DNA of 64,000 nucleotides from Fusobacterium sp. IOR10 (GTDB lineage Bacteria; Fusobacteriota; Fusobacteriia; Fusobacteriales; Fusobacteriaceae): NCBI RefSeq assembly GCF_010367435.1, contig NZ_WJWY01000008.1, positions 1 to 64,000 of the forward strand, read 5' to 3'. Shown piece by piece: positions 9,315 to 18,125 of this stretch (position 1 is its first letter; each line of letters starts with the position of its first letter). The notes under the pieces were generated by a model. It saw only the letters and a program-made list of their open reading frames with translations, ran no database searches and was not told where the DNA came from. The position numbers and the translations under genes were made by a program.

Positions 9315-10355
9315 CTAACTATCAAAATAAAATTTATATGGAACTATATATCCCAAATTTCTATCTAATAATATATAAAAATAATAACTAGTTAATAAAC
9401 AAACAACTATTATTACTATAAATCTTGAATTTTTTTCTTTAATTTTATAAATAATATTTGGAATAAAAACTATTAATCCTATAGAAAAATAACTTACTAC
9501 TCTACTAAATAAAGCAAACTTTAAAGATATAATTTGTAAAATTACTGCAATGTTTATCATATGATAAAACATATAATTCTTATCTTTTTTTATTTCCAAT
9601 TTTTCTAAAAAATATCCTACAAAAAGAACTGTCGCAAGCATAATTAACATTCCTTTCCCATTACCACTTCTTAAATTTTCAGAATATCTTATTTCATATT
9701 TATTTGAATAATGAAATAATAAATTTAATAATTTATTAGAAAACAAATAAATTAAACAACTACTTAAAAAACTGTAGAAGATATATATATAATTTATTTT
9801 AAAAGGATAAATTATATATATAATTATAAAAAATACAGCTGTCGTATGTATTGAAACCGCAACAAAATAGAAAAGTAAAAATTTTTTTATTTCTCTATCT
9901 CTTATATAGCCAAATGTATTTATAAGTATTGATATTGCTATAAGTTGTCTTAATATATTAAAAATGCTAGTGAAATTTCCTAGACTTAAAAATAAAAACA
10001 AACTAAGCCAAGGTATATTTGAGTTCTTATAAATAAATTTTATTATTGAAAATAATATTATGAAACTAGTTACAACTAAAAAATATCGTTCGTTGTCACT
10101 TATTAACCCAACTATTTTATTAAAAATCGCAAATCCTCTTTCAATCGTTAACTTGTTAGAAAGTAAATCTATAAAACTTGTTTTACTAAATAACTTAAAA
10201 TAATTTACATACCTTATTGTATCTGCTCCCAAGTAAACAGATCTTAATGATAAAACTAAAAAAAACATCATAAATATAACCCTTTTTTGAATCAATTTAT
10301 TTTTAATAAAGAAACATAAAAAAATAAATATTAACATTGCAAAATAAATCTCCAT
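9315..10355 (-). CDS. wzy: O-antigen polymerase Wzy (EpsG-like)
   Basis: 346 residues, almost entirely hydrophobic segments (about 10). It has a central periplasmic loop and the EpsG-family-like stretch LRSVYLGADTIRYVNYF near residues 37-53, then ERGFAIFNKIVGLI near 72. EpsG/Wzy proteins polymerise lipid-linked repeats in the periplasm. It is the only polymerase candidate in the O-antigen block, which supports the call. Wzy proteins share little sequence, so the identification rests on topology, the GADTxRY-like motif and context. The ATG follows AGAAAGGGAAAAT. Upstream is a decayed gene fragment (10417-10480). Confidence 0.8.
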   Translation of the reverse strand: MEIYFAMLIFIFLCFFIKNKLIQKRVIFMMFFLVLSLRSVYLGADTIRYVNYFKLFSKTSFIDLLSNKLTIERGFAIFNKIVGLISDNERYFLVVTSFIILFSIIKFIYKNSNIPWLSLFLFLSLGNFTSIFNILRQLIAISILINTFGYIRDREIKKFLLFYFVAVSIHTTAVFFIIIYIIYPFKINYIYIFYSFLSSCLIYLFSNKLLNLLFHYSNKYEIRYSENLRSGNGKGMLIMLATVLFVGYFLEKLEIKKDKNYMFYHMINIAVILQIISLKFALFSRVVSYFSIGLIVFIPNIIYKIKEKNSRFIVIIVVCLLTSYYFYILLDRNLGYIVPYKFYFDS

Positions 10356-10416
10356 ATTTTCCCTTTCTTATTAAAATAATTAAATAAATCTCTATTTAAT
10401 AAATGTCCCCTTACAT

Positions 10417-10500
10417 GAATTTAAAGTTTTCATATTTAGATAATTTATAAAGTCTTGCATGCTTTAAATTGACACCATAATGTTCTGTATAAGACTGGTA
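10417..10500 (-). pseudogene. Remnant of a UDP-glucuronate-epimerase-type gene
   Basis: The minus strand reads VNLKHARLYKLSKYENFKF in one short open frame bounded by stops. This matches residues ~41-60 of the intact epimerase at 13108-14112 (VNLKHARLGILKKYENFKF). Two 20-base blocks are identical at the DNA level (10418-10437 with 13937-13956; 10451-10470 with 13970-13989) with identical spacing and no indel. Nothing else of the gene can be recognised on either side. It is therefore a decayed partial copy, probably left by cassette exchange. The rest of the 10356-10628 gap is low-complexity AT-rich sequence. Confidence 0.75.
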
Positions 10501-10628
10501 TAATCTATGCTAATTATAAAGAATCTTCTTTGTTTAATTCTCTTTCCAAAGTTCATTTATTTCTTTCTTTTTTTTCTTTTTCAATTTAATTTTTTCAATA
10601 CATTTGATTTCACTTTTTCAAAGAATAA

Positions 10629-11558
10629 TTATTTTCTCTTATTTATTATTTTTTTATCTAATTCAAACCAACTTCCTAATAATTCATCATATTTATGAGG
10701 TTCAAATTTTTCTAATCCACTAAAATGGCAAAATGTCAACTCTCCAAAATAAACTTTTCCTTTTATATCATAAAAATCTACTCTTACATGAGAAAAATCT
10801 TCTGATAATTTTTCAGCTAACTGTTTCATTTTTTCAAAAGAGGAAGGCTTTTCTAATATTATATTAGAATTTGAATAGTGCTGTTTTAAATCAATTTTTT
10901 TAAAATCCATATCATAAAAATCAAATTTTGTATTTGTACTTCTATCCAAAGCAACAAACATAATTTTAGCTTTTCCATTGAAACAAAATATTTTATAATC
11001 TTTAATATTATCTTCTAAAAATTCCTCTACTACAATTTTTCTAGAAATATTACTATACGAATTTTCTAGAGATAGTATCCCATAATCTAATCTCAATTGA
11101 TTATTTAATTCTTTTATTATTTCTTTTTTATTTGCTTTTAATTTATCCTTTACTATCTGAACTGGACCGCTATTATGATTAGCTTTAGCTACAAATTGAT
11201 TTGGCAATTTATCCCACTGCTCTTCTTTTAATTTATCTGTAACTAATAAAAGTGGTATTAAATATTCTTCTCCTATTTTATTCTTTATATATTCTCTTAC
11301 TCTATATTTATCTGCACATATAGAATATAGTGGATTTTTATCGTATAGCTTTCTAAATTGAATTTTTTCATTAAAAGTTTTTGGTTCTTTATTAAAGTCT
11401 ATTTCACAACCAACTCTTTCTTTAAACTTTTTTTGAATATATTTTTCTTTAGCTTTATCTGAATTTAAAAGTATTTTAAAACAAACTTCTTGAATCTTTT
11501 TAAATAAATAATACAATTTTAAATTTTCACATATAAATTTCTTCAAGCTATTTTTCAT
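10629..11558 (-). CDS. TupA-like ATP-grasp protein, probable glycosyltransferase
   Basis: 309 residues of the ATPgrasp_TupA family. Family landmarks are a KTFNEKIQFRKLYDKNPLY-like N-terminal segment (here residues ~59-77), FVAKANHNSGP near residue 120, DYKIFCFNGKAKI near 185, and a final acidic segment YFGELTFCHFSGLEKFEP. Members occur widely in capsule and O-antigen loci and are annotated as glycosyltransferases or teichuronopeptide-type ligases; the biochemistry is poorly defined. The start ATG has GTAAGGAGAAAGTA upstream. It stands between two decayed stretches (10356-10628 and 11559-11972), so it may have arrived as a separate cassette. Confidence 0.8.
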   Translation of the reverse strand: MKNSLKKFICENLKLYYLFKKIQEVCFKILLNSDKAKEKYIQKKFKERVGCEIDFNKEPKTFNEKIQFRKLYDKNPLYSICADKYRVREYIKNKIGEEYLIPLLLVTDKLKEEQWDKLPNQFVAKANHNSGPVQIVKDKLKANKKEIIKELNNQLRLDYGILSLENSYSNISRKIVVEEFLEDNIKDYKIFCFNGKAKIMFVALDRSTNTKFDFYDMDFKKIDLKQHYSNSNIILEKPSSFEKMKQLAEKLSEDFSHVRVDFYDIKGKVYFGELTFCHFSGLEKFEPHKYDELLGSWFELDKKIINKRK

Positions 11559-11972
11559 TACTTTCTCCTTACATAATGAAGATACAAAATCTTCATATAC
11601 TTATTTTTGTTATATTATATAATTTACTAAAGTACTTTAGATTATTCCTTTCTCCTATAGCTAGTTTTATTAGTGATAACCTAAATAGCACAAATTTAAT
11701 ACTCTTTATTTTGTTATTTTCTCAAATTTTCAAATAAGTAAAAGTATTGCATAAAGCTTTAATCTACCTGGTTTTATGAAATTAATATATCCAATTATCT
11801 TGTAGTAATTCCTTTTTAGGAGTCTCAAGCACTAAGAAAAACTAATAAAATTGATACTAAATTTACAACCACATTACTTTTCAATTCTAAAAAATCCCAA
11901 GCGACACCTGCAACTAGAAACCGTTATAGATTAATAGGACAGCACAATAAATTAAAAGTATCTATTTCCAGA
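11559..11972. other. 414-base gene-free stretch with coding-like debris
   Basis: No intact gene. On the plus strand one frame is open from about 11820 past 11990 and contains SQATPATRNRYRLIGQHNKL, whose composition is richer in Ala, Thr, Arg and Gln than the neighbouring genes. On the minus strand a short open stretch near 11745-11810 reads INFIKPGRLKLYAILLL, resembling the start of a membrane protein. I recognise neither. It lies between the TupA-like gene and a GT4 gene, where the operon would be expected to be continuous. Most likely it is debris of replaced O-antigen genes or of a mobile element. Confidence 0.5.
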
Positions 11973-13094
11973 TTAGAAACAATTTTGATCCCATATTTTA
12001 ACTATATTTTCTTTAGAATAATATCTTATTCTCTTCAAACTTTTGTCTTTATATTCTTTATATTTTTTTTCATTTTCTAACAATTCTATATTTTTTTCCA
12101 TTTCTTTTTCTAATATCTTTATGTCTTTATAATTTTCTATTAATATCCCATATTTCCCTTTATCCAACAATTCTGATGGTCCAGACTTACAATTGCTTGA
12201 TATTACTGGCAAGCCACAAGCCATAGCTTCAGCTAAAGCATTAGGAAATCCTTCATAAAAAGAAGGAAATAAATATACATGTGATTTTGCTAAAAATTTA
12301 AATGGATTCTCTTGAAATCCTAATAAAAAAACTTCATTTTCTAGATTTAATCTTTTAATTTGAATCTCTAATTCTTTTCTTAAATTTCCTTCTCCTAAAA
12401 TTACCAAATTATATTCATTTCTATTTTTAAGTTTTGAAAAAGCATTTATTAAATGCTTTTGTCCTTTTTGATAGATTAATCTTCCTGAATTTATAATGAC
12501 TTGTTTTTTAAATATCCTTTTATATTTTTCTTCTAAAGATTCACTTGACAATTCTTTTATTTTTTCTAAATCATAAAAATTTGGAATAGATATTGTTTTT
12601 TCTTTATTTGAACTATAATTTTCAATTAAGTCTTTTTTACATTCTTTTGATACCGCTATAATCTTATCTGCTTTTTTATAAAAATTAACTATTATAAATT
12701 TATAAATTCTTCCTTTAAATCCTTTATACGCATCTGAAATATAATTTCTAACTGATAAAAAACATTTCTCATTTTTTTTAGTTAATAAATTATAGAAATT
12801 TGGAATATCCAAAAAACTAATTACAATATCAAAATTATTTTCTTTTTTTATTTTCATTAATTTAAAAAATGCCAAAATTAAATTTATTATTTTAAAAATT
12901 CCATTATTTTTTTTAAAGCTATTTAATTTTAATAATTCCCCTTCAAAAGGATAACTTATTTTTTCTCCATCAAAAAGAATTAGATATTTTTTATATTTTT
13001 TATTTTCTAAATTTAGCAATAAATTAGAAACAACTCTTTCTGCTCCACCGCCTGATAAAGTTATTATTAAAAAAGCTATTTTCTTTCTTTTCAT
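11973..13094 (-). CDS. Glycosyltransferase family 4 (GT-B)
   Basis: 373 residues with a clear GT4 architecture. The N-terminal FLIITLSGGGAERVVSNLLL binds the acceptor side. The C-terminal domain has NSGRLIYQKGQKHLINAF near residue 215, then FLLGFQENPFKFLAKSHVYL, and the nucleotide-sugar E-x7-E type segment PSFYEGFPNALAEAMACGLP near 290. It transfers a sugar onto the lipid-linked O-unit at the cytoplasmic membrane. A longer reading from 13133 would overlap the epimerase gene; the ATG at 13094 has AGAGGAAAT before it and is preferred. It follows the epimerase gene by 13 bases. Confidence 0.88.
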   Translation of the reverse strand: MKRKKIAFLIITLSGGGAERVVSNLLLNLENKKYKKYLILFDGEKISYPFEGELLKLNSFKKNNGIFKIINLILAFFKLMKIKKENNFDIVISFLDIPNFYNLLTKKNEKCFLSVRNYISDAYKGFKGRIYKFIIVNFYKKADKIIAVSKECKKDLIENYSSNKEKTISIPNFYDLEKIKELSSESLEEKYKRIFKKQVIINSGRLIYQKGQKHLINAFSKLKNRNEYNLVILGEGNLRKELEIQIKRLNLENEVFLLGFQENPFKFLAKSHVYLFPSFYEGFPNALAEAMACGLPVISSNCKSGPSELLDKGKYGILIENYKDIKILEKEMEKNIELLENEKKYKEYKDKSLKRIRYYSKENIVKIWDQNCF

Positions 13095-13107
13095 ATTTCC
13101 TCTTTCT

Positions 13108-14112
13108 TTACAATTTTCTATAGTATTTAACATACCAATCTGTAAATTTTTGTAGGCCTTCTTCTATACTTGTTTTAGGCTTGAATCCTATTTCAAGTTG
13201 TAATTTATCTGTTGATGCATAAGTTTTAGGTACATCTCCTGCCTTTATAGGCTCATATATTTTCTTGAATTCTATATCTTTATTTAATGATTTACTCAAG
13301 CATTTTTCTAAAGTTAATATGAATGTCATTAGTTTCTCTGGGTTATTATTTCCTATATTAAATACTCTATGCAGATTATCTTTATTTGGTCCTTTATCTA
13401 TTAACTTTTCTATTCCTTCTACTATATCATCTACATATGTAAAATCCCTATAAAGATCGTTTTCAAAGTCACCATTATTATATATATGAATTTCTTCATT
13501 ATTAAAGTATTTATCTGTAAAACCAAAGTAAGCCATATCAGGTCTTCCCATTGGACCATATACTGTAAAGAATCTAAGACCTGTTGCTGGTATCTTATAT
13601 AGATGACTATAAGTATATGCCATTAATTCATTTGATTTCTTAGTAGCTGCATATAGTGATACTGGGTTATCCACAGAGTCACTTTCTTCAAAGGGAACTT
13701 TCTTGTTATTCCCATATACTGAACTAGATGAGGCATAAATTAAATGTTCAACTGGATAATATCTACAAGCTTCTAATACATTAAAAAATCCTTCCACATT
13801 ACTTTTAATATATACATCTGGATTTTCTATTGAATATCTCACCCCTGCTTGAGCTGCAAGATTCACAACAATATTTGGTTTTTCAACTTTAAATATTTCA
13901 AGTATCTTTTCTTTATTTGAAATATCTTCTCGCGTAAATTTAAAGTTTTCATATTTTTTTAAAATACCCAGTCTTGCATGCTTTAAATTAACATCATAAT
14001 AATCATTAATATTATCTATTCCTATTACAGTTTCACCCTTTTCTAATAATTTTTTTGATAGATAATATCCTATAAATCCAGCTGCACCTGTTATTAAATA
14101 TTTTTTATTCAT
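13108..14112 (-). CDS. UDP-glucuronate 4-epimerase-type NAD-dependent epimerase
   Basis: Predicted to interconvert UDP-glucuronate and UDP-galacturonate. It is an extended SDR of 334 residues with the NAD site TGAAGFIGYYL near residue 8, the epimerase signature GIDNINDYYDVNLKHARL near residues 31-48, AAQAGVRYSIENPD near 87, SSSSVYGNNKKVPF near 128 and the catalytic YAATK near 154. The AAQAGVRYS and NDYYDVNLK motifs are typical of UDP-GlcA epimerases (CapI/LspL). The preceding gene is Ugd, which makes UDP-GlcA, so the pair would supply GalA to the O-unit. A decayed copy of part of this gene lies at 10417-10500. Confidence 0.88.
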   Translation of the reverse strand: MNKKYLITGAAGFIGYYLSKKLLEKGETVIGIDNINDYYDVNLKHARLGILKKYENFKFTREDISNKEKILEIFKVEKPNIVVNLAAQAGVRYSIENPDVYIKSNVEGFFNVLEACRYYPVEHLIYASSSSVYGNNKKVPFEESDSVDNPVSLYAATKKSNELMAYTYSHLYKIPATGLRFFTVYGPMGRPDMAYFGFTDKYFNNEEIHIYNNGDFENDLYRDFTYVDDIVEGIEKLIDKGPNKDNLHRVFNIGNNNPEKLMTFILTLEKCLSKSLNKDIEFKKIYEPIKAGDVPKTYASTDKLQLEIGFKPKTSIEEGLQKFTDWYVKYYRKL

Positions 14113-14120
14113 ACCTACAC

Positions 14121-15431
14121 CTATCTTCCTATTGAATAATATTCTATATTATTTTCTTTCATTTCTTCCACACTATATATATTTCTTCCATCATATACTA
14201 AAGGAGTTCTCATTAATTTAAAATCCTTTGCTTTTAAGTCTCTAATATCTTTCCATTCTGTAAATACAAAACATACATTTGCACCTTCTAGAGCTTTCTG
14301 TATACTATCAACGTATGTGATATTTCCATTTGATATTTTACCTTGTGGATATTTTTTATTAAAATTATCCTTTCCAACTGGATCATAAGCATAAATATCT
14401 GCTCCTGCTTCTAGTAATAAAGGTATATTTTCTAGGGATGGAGCTTCTCTTAAATCATCAGTTCCTGGTTTAAATGTAAGACCTAGTACTGCTACCTTTA
14501 GGTCGTTAAAAGTTATTAATCTCTTTGATGCCTTTTCAAATAGTTTTATTTTTTGTTTTTTATTTATAGCAACTGCAGCTTCAACTGTTTTTAATTCATA
14601 ATTGTTTTGTTTTGCAAGATAAGCTAGAGCCTTTGTATCCTTTGGAAAACAAGATCCTCCAAAACCTATACCTGCATTTAAAAATCTTGCTCCTATTCGC
14701 TCATCATAACTCATTCCCTTAGCTACATCTTGAATATTAGCTCCAACAAGCTCGCATAAATTAGCAATGTCATTCATATATGATATTTTCAAAGCTAGGA
14801 AATCATTTGATGCATATTTTATCATTTCTGCTGATCTTCTATTTACAGAAACTATAGGAAGATTAAATGGTTTGTATATTCCCATTAACATATCCTCTGC
14901 CCATTTACTTTCTGTTCCTATTATTATTCTAGCTGCATACAAAGTATCTTTAACTGCACTACCTTGAGCTAGGAATTCAGGATTAGACGCAACTTCTACC
15001 CGTACATCATTAACTAGAAAATCATGTATAAATTGTTCAACCTTATCATTTGTTCCAATAGGCACTGTTGATTTTACAACAACTAAACAATCCTTTGTTA
15101 TATTTTCAGCGATTTCCCTTGCAACTTCAGCAATATATGTAAGATTAGCTGCTCCATTTGGAAGTTCTGGTGTTCCTACACCTATGAATATTGCATCAGC
15201 TTCTGAATATGCTTTCGCAGCATTAGTAGTATAGTGTAATCTTCCTTCACTATAGTTCTTTTGCATAAGTTCCTCTAAGCCAGATTCATAAATTGGAGAA
15301 ACTCCACTTTCCATTAATTTAACTTTTTCTTCATCAATATCTACACAAGTAACCATATGTCCTCTTTCAGCAAAACAAACCCCTGCCACAAGACCAACAT
15401 ATCCAGTTCCTGCCACTGCTATTTTGTACAT
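14121..15431 (-). CDS. ugd: UDP-glucose 6-dehydrogenase
   Basis: Oxidises UDP-glucose to UDP-glucuronate with two NAD+. 436 residues. The N-terminal Rossmann motif is MYKIAVAGTGYVGLVAGVCF, and GVGTPELPNG lies near residue 85. The catalytic cysteine is in GFGGSCFPKDTKAL near residue 260, and VLGLTFKPGTDDLREAPS near 318 marks the C-terminal domain. All key residues are present and the length is normal. The ATG follows AAGGAGTTAGTT. It is co-operonic with the epimerase 8 bases downstream and can draw on UDP-glucose from the galU at the locus end. Confidence 0.95.
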   Translation of the reverse strand: MYKIAVAGTGYVGLVAGVCFAERGHMVTCVDIDEEKVKLMESGVSPIYESGLEELMQKNYSEGRLHYTTNAAKAYSEADAIFIGVGTPELPNGAANLTYIAEVAREIAENITKDCLVVVKSTVPIGTNDKVEQFIHDFLVNDVRVEVASNPEFLAQGSAVKDTLYAARIIIGTESKWAEDMLMGIYKPFNLPIVSVNRRSAEMIKYASNDFLALKISYMNDIANLCELVGANIQDVAKGMSYDERIGARFLNAGIGFGGSCFPKDTKALAYLAKQNNYELKTVEAAVAINKKQKIKLFEKASKRLITFNDLKVAVLGLTFKPGTDDLREAPSLENIPLLLEAGADIYAYDPVGKDNFNKKYPQGKISNGNITYVDSIQKALEGANVCFVFTEWKDIRDLKAKDFKLMRTPLVYDGRNIYSVEEMKENNIEYYSIGR

Positions 15432-15450
15432 AACTAACTCCTTGTATTTT

Positions 15451-16551
15451 TTATTTTATAGCTTCTAAATATTTATCAACTACTATATTTACATCAAATT
15501 CTTTTTCTACTTTCTTTCTTCCATTTTTTCCCAATTGCTTCCTTTCTTCAGTTGAAAGTTTTAAGAATTTCTCTATGTTTTCAACCATTCCCTGTACATC
15601 TTTAGGTTCTGATAAAAAACCATTATATTTATCTTGAACTATATCCTTACATCCTACATTATTTGTTGTAATTATAGGTTTCCCCATAGCTGCACTTTCT
15701 ATTAAGGAACAAGGGACTCCCTCTCTATAATAGGAAGGAAAGATTATACAATCTGCATTTTTTATTTGTTCTGTTACATCCTTTGAAGTTCCAATATATT
15801 TTATATTACTTTCTTTTTCCCAATTTCCTAACTCATTTTTTGAAATATGTCCTGGTTCATCTTCATATACTTTTCCAAGTAATCTAAATTCAACATTTTC
15901 ATATTTTTTAAAAACTTCCTTTGATATTTCATTTAATATTCTAACACCTTTATTTTCAGAAATTCTGCCAAGATACAAAAATACTATTTTATCATTTTTT
16001 TCTGTATTTTCCATAGGTTTAAATCTATTTAAATCAACACCTGATCCTGGTAATCTTCCACAAATATTTCTTTGAATTAAATTATTTTCTAGAAATAAAT
16101 TCATGTCATCATCATTTTGAAAAAAAACTTTTTTAGGAAATTTAAATGCTATTTTATACAAGAATTTAACCATAGTGTTTACTAAACTTTTCCTACTAAA
16201 TACATCTCCTAAACCTGTAACATTATTTATTGTAGGAATTCCTAATATTTTAGCTGCAATAGTTCCATAAATATTTGGCTTTATTGTATAATGAAATATA
16301 TAATCTGGTTTTTCTTCTTTATATACTTTTATATAATTTAATAAAAGTTTCATATCATTAATTGGATTAGTCCCCCTTCTATCAATACTAGATTCTATAA
16401 ATTTCCATCCATTTTTCTCTATATCCTTACTTGAGCTATCTTTTCCTGCTAAGCAAACTATATTGTATTTATTATCTGATAATGTTTTCATTAATTCATA
16501 TCTGAAATTATATAAAACAAAAGAATTATTTGCATTTAATAAGATTTTCAT
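15451..16551 (-). CDS. Glycosyltransferase family 4 (PglA/TuaC-like)
   Basis: 366 residues of GT-B fold. The N-terminus MKILLNANNSFVLYNFRYEL and the DRRGTNPINDM...HYTIKPNIYGTIAAKILGIP segments characterise GT4 enzymes that add the second sugar to undecaprenyl-diphospho-sugars (PglA type). The nucleotide-binding half has FLYLGRISENKGVRIL near 195 and FPSYYREGVPCSLIESAAMG near 273. It overlaps the reductase gene by four bases (ATGA), implying translational coupling. It lies close to the initiating transferase, so it may act second in the O-unit. The donor is unknown. Confidence 0.87.
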   Translation of the reverse strand: MKILLNANNSFVLYNFRYELMKTLSDNKYNIVCLAGKDSSSKDIEKNGWKFIESSIDRRGTNPINDMKLLLNYIKVYKEEKPDYIFHYTIKPNIYGTIAAKILGIPTINNVTGLGDVFSRKSLVNTMVKFLYKIAFKFPKKVFFQNDDDMNLFLENNLIQRNICGRLPGSGVDLNRFKPMENTEKNDKIVFLYLGRISENKGVRILNEISKEVFKKYENVEFRLLGKVYEDEPGHISKNELGNWEKESNIKYIGTSKDVTEQIKNADCIIFPSYYREGVPCSLIESAAMGKPIITTNNVGCKDIVQDKYNGFLSEPKDVQGMVENIEKFLKLSTEERKQLGKNGRKKVEKEFDVNIVVDKYLEAIK

Positions 16552-17435
16552 CTTTTACCACCAATCATCCTTCTTATTCCCTCTTCATATCTTATTTTAG
16601 GAATATAATTTAATTTCTTTCTTGTTAGTTTATTTTCAAATTGCAAACTTCCATATAGTCTTACCATTATATTTGGTTTGATTTTTGTAAGTAGCCAGAA
16701 AAATGGTTGTATTAATTTTATGTTAATTCTTTTTTTGTTTATTCCCTTTTCTATACCTTCATATATTTCCTTTAATGAAATATTTTTTTCATCTAATGGT
16801 AAGAAAACACCTTCTTTTTCAGTATCTATTACAAGGGATGTTAAATACATTAAATTTTCTATATTAACTAAGCTTCTTCTATTTTTATCATAGTTAAATG
16901 GTAACATTGGTAATTTTTCTATTAGCTTTATAAGGCTTTGCATATTACCTTTAACACCCTGCCCGTATACCATAGGAGGCCTTATTACAGAAACTTTAAA
17001 ATTAGTATCTTCTAAAATTCTAAGTATTTTCTCTGCTTCCCATTTACTTTCCCCATATGGATCATTTTTAGGATTACACTGGCTTTCTTCATTTAATACC
17101 ATACTATGATTATGTAAATCTCCATCATAGCCATATACCTTTACAGTACTATAAAAAACAAAATGTTTAACTTTATTTTTCTTTGCATTTTCTGCAACTC
17201 TTTTAGTAAGATCTGTATTAACCTCAAAATATTTTTCCCTAGGAGCTCCATTCATTTGATGAACCAAAGCTGCCAAATGAAGAATTGTATCAACTCTCTC
17301 ATAATTTAATTCCTCTGGAGAAGTTTTTAATAAATCTACCTGTATTATATTGTATTTATCTTCATATCTTTTTATAAAGTTACTTCCTATAAATCCTGAA
17401 GCTCCAGTTATCATAAGAGTTTTCTTTTTATCCAT
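16548..17435 (-). CDS. NAD-dependent sugar reductase/epimerase (WbpV-like)
   Basis: 295-residue extended SDR with TGASGFIGSNF near residue 8, ALVHQMNGAPREKYFEVN near 55, YSTVKVYG near 99 and catalytic YGESK near 128. In loci with a WbpM-type dehydratase and a Bac_transf initiating enzyme, proteins of this kind (WbpV and relatives) reduce the UDP-4-keto-6-deoxy-GlcNAc intermediate to UDP-QuiNAc or UDP-FucNAc. Both partners lie immediately upstream here, so UDP-QuiNAc or UDP-FucNAc as first sugar is the working inference. Its start codon shares one base with the stop of the upstream transferase gene (TAATG). The exact stereochemistry cannot be read from sequence. Confidence 0.78.
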   Translation of the reverse strand: MDKKKTLMITGASGFIGSNFIKRYEDKYNIIQVDLLKTSPEELNYERVDTILHLAALVHQMNGAPREKYFEVNTDLTKRVAENAKKNKVKHFVFYSTVKVYGYDGDLHNHSMVLNEESQCNPKNDPYGESKWEAEKILRILEDTNFKVSVIRPPMVYGQGVKGNMQSLIKLIEKLPMLPFNYDKNRRSLVNIENLMYLTSLVIDTEKEGVFLPLDEKNISLKEIYEGIEKGINKKRINIKLIQPFFWLLTKIKPNIMVRLYGSLQFENKLTRKKLNYIPKIRYEEGIRRMIGGKR

Positions 17436-18115
17436 TAATATTCAACTCCTATCTTACCTACTATTTCATCCTTCTTTTTTAATAAATCTGTGTCCTTTAC
17501 CACTTGTTCATTTTTTATTTTATTTAATATTTTTAAAAATGTTCCTATTATTAAGAATATATCATTCCAAAAATTTCTTGTTTGTACATAATAAAGATTT
17601 AAATCTATTTTATATGGCATTATCTGCTCTATATAAAATTTTTCCCTATCTTTTACTTGATCCATTAGATATTCCTCATCTGAAAATACTATACTAGCTG
17701 GGCTAGATATTCCACTTCTCACCTTAAATATCCCCTTATCCCTATCTGAATAATATTTAAGTCTTCTAGGTAACTCTGGTCTTGGACCTATAAAGGACAT
17801 ATCCCCCTTTAGTATATTAAAAAGTTGAGGTAGTTCGTCTATCTTTGTTTTTCTTACAAATCTTCCAATGGGAGTTATAGCCAAGCTGTTTCCACCTACT
17901 TGTATTCCCACACCATCTTTGTCAAAATCTGTTCTCATACTTCTAAATTTATATATTGTAAATTCTCTCAATCCCATAGTTAGTCTTTTTTGACTAAAAA
18001 GTATTGGTCCCTTTGATGTTAATTTAATAATAATTCCAACTACAACCATTAAAGGTAGGAAAAATATTATTCCTAAAAAAGAAACTATCACATCAAATAT
18101 TCTTTTTAATAACAT
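17435..18115 (-). CDS. Initiating undecaprenyl-phosphate sugar-1-phosphate transferase (PglC/WcaJ-type)
   Basis: Starts O-unit synthesis by moving a sugar-1-phosphate onto undecaprenyl phosphate at the inner membrane. Bac_transf domain: one N-terminal hydrophobic helix (residues ~8-30), then FTIYKFRSMRTD near residue 53, the catalytic DELPQLFNILKGDMSFIGPR near 92, and a short C-terminal extension to 227 residues. An in-frame start at 18139 would overlap the WbpM gene; the ATG at 18115 follows AGGGGGAGATT and is preferred. It is a monotopic PglC-like form without the N-terminal multi-spanning domain of WcaJ/WbaP. The substrate is likely the UDP-sugar made by the flanking WbpM- and WbpV-like enzymes. 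Confidence 0.9.
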   Translation of the reverse strand: MLLKRIFDVIVSFLGIIFFLPLMVVVGIIIKLTSKGPILFSQKRLTMGLREFTIYKFRSMRTDFDKDGVGIQVGGNSLAITPIGRFVRKTKIDELPQLFNILKGDMSFIGPRPELPRRLKYYSDRDKGIFKVRSGISSPASIVFSDEEYLMDQVKDREKFYIEQIMPYKIDLNLYYVQTRNFWNDIFLIIGTFLKILNKIKNEQVVKDTDLLKKKDEIVGKIGVEY

Positions 18116-18125
18116 AATCTCCCCC

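Noticed and set aside
10507-10698. Plus-strand open frame rich in Phe and Leu after the TupA-like gene
   Set aside because: Low-complexity T-rich sequence; it overlaps the end of a real minus-strand gene and has no ribosome site or recognisable protein.
17350-17697. 115-codon plus-strand frame across the transferase/reductase junction
   Set aside because: It is the reverse of two well-supported overlapping genes (TAATG junction) and has a hydrophobic, unstructured translation.
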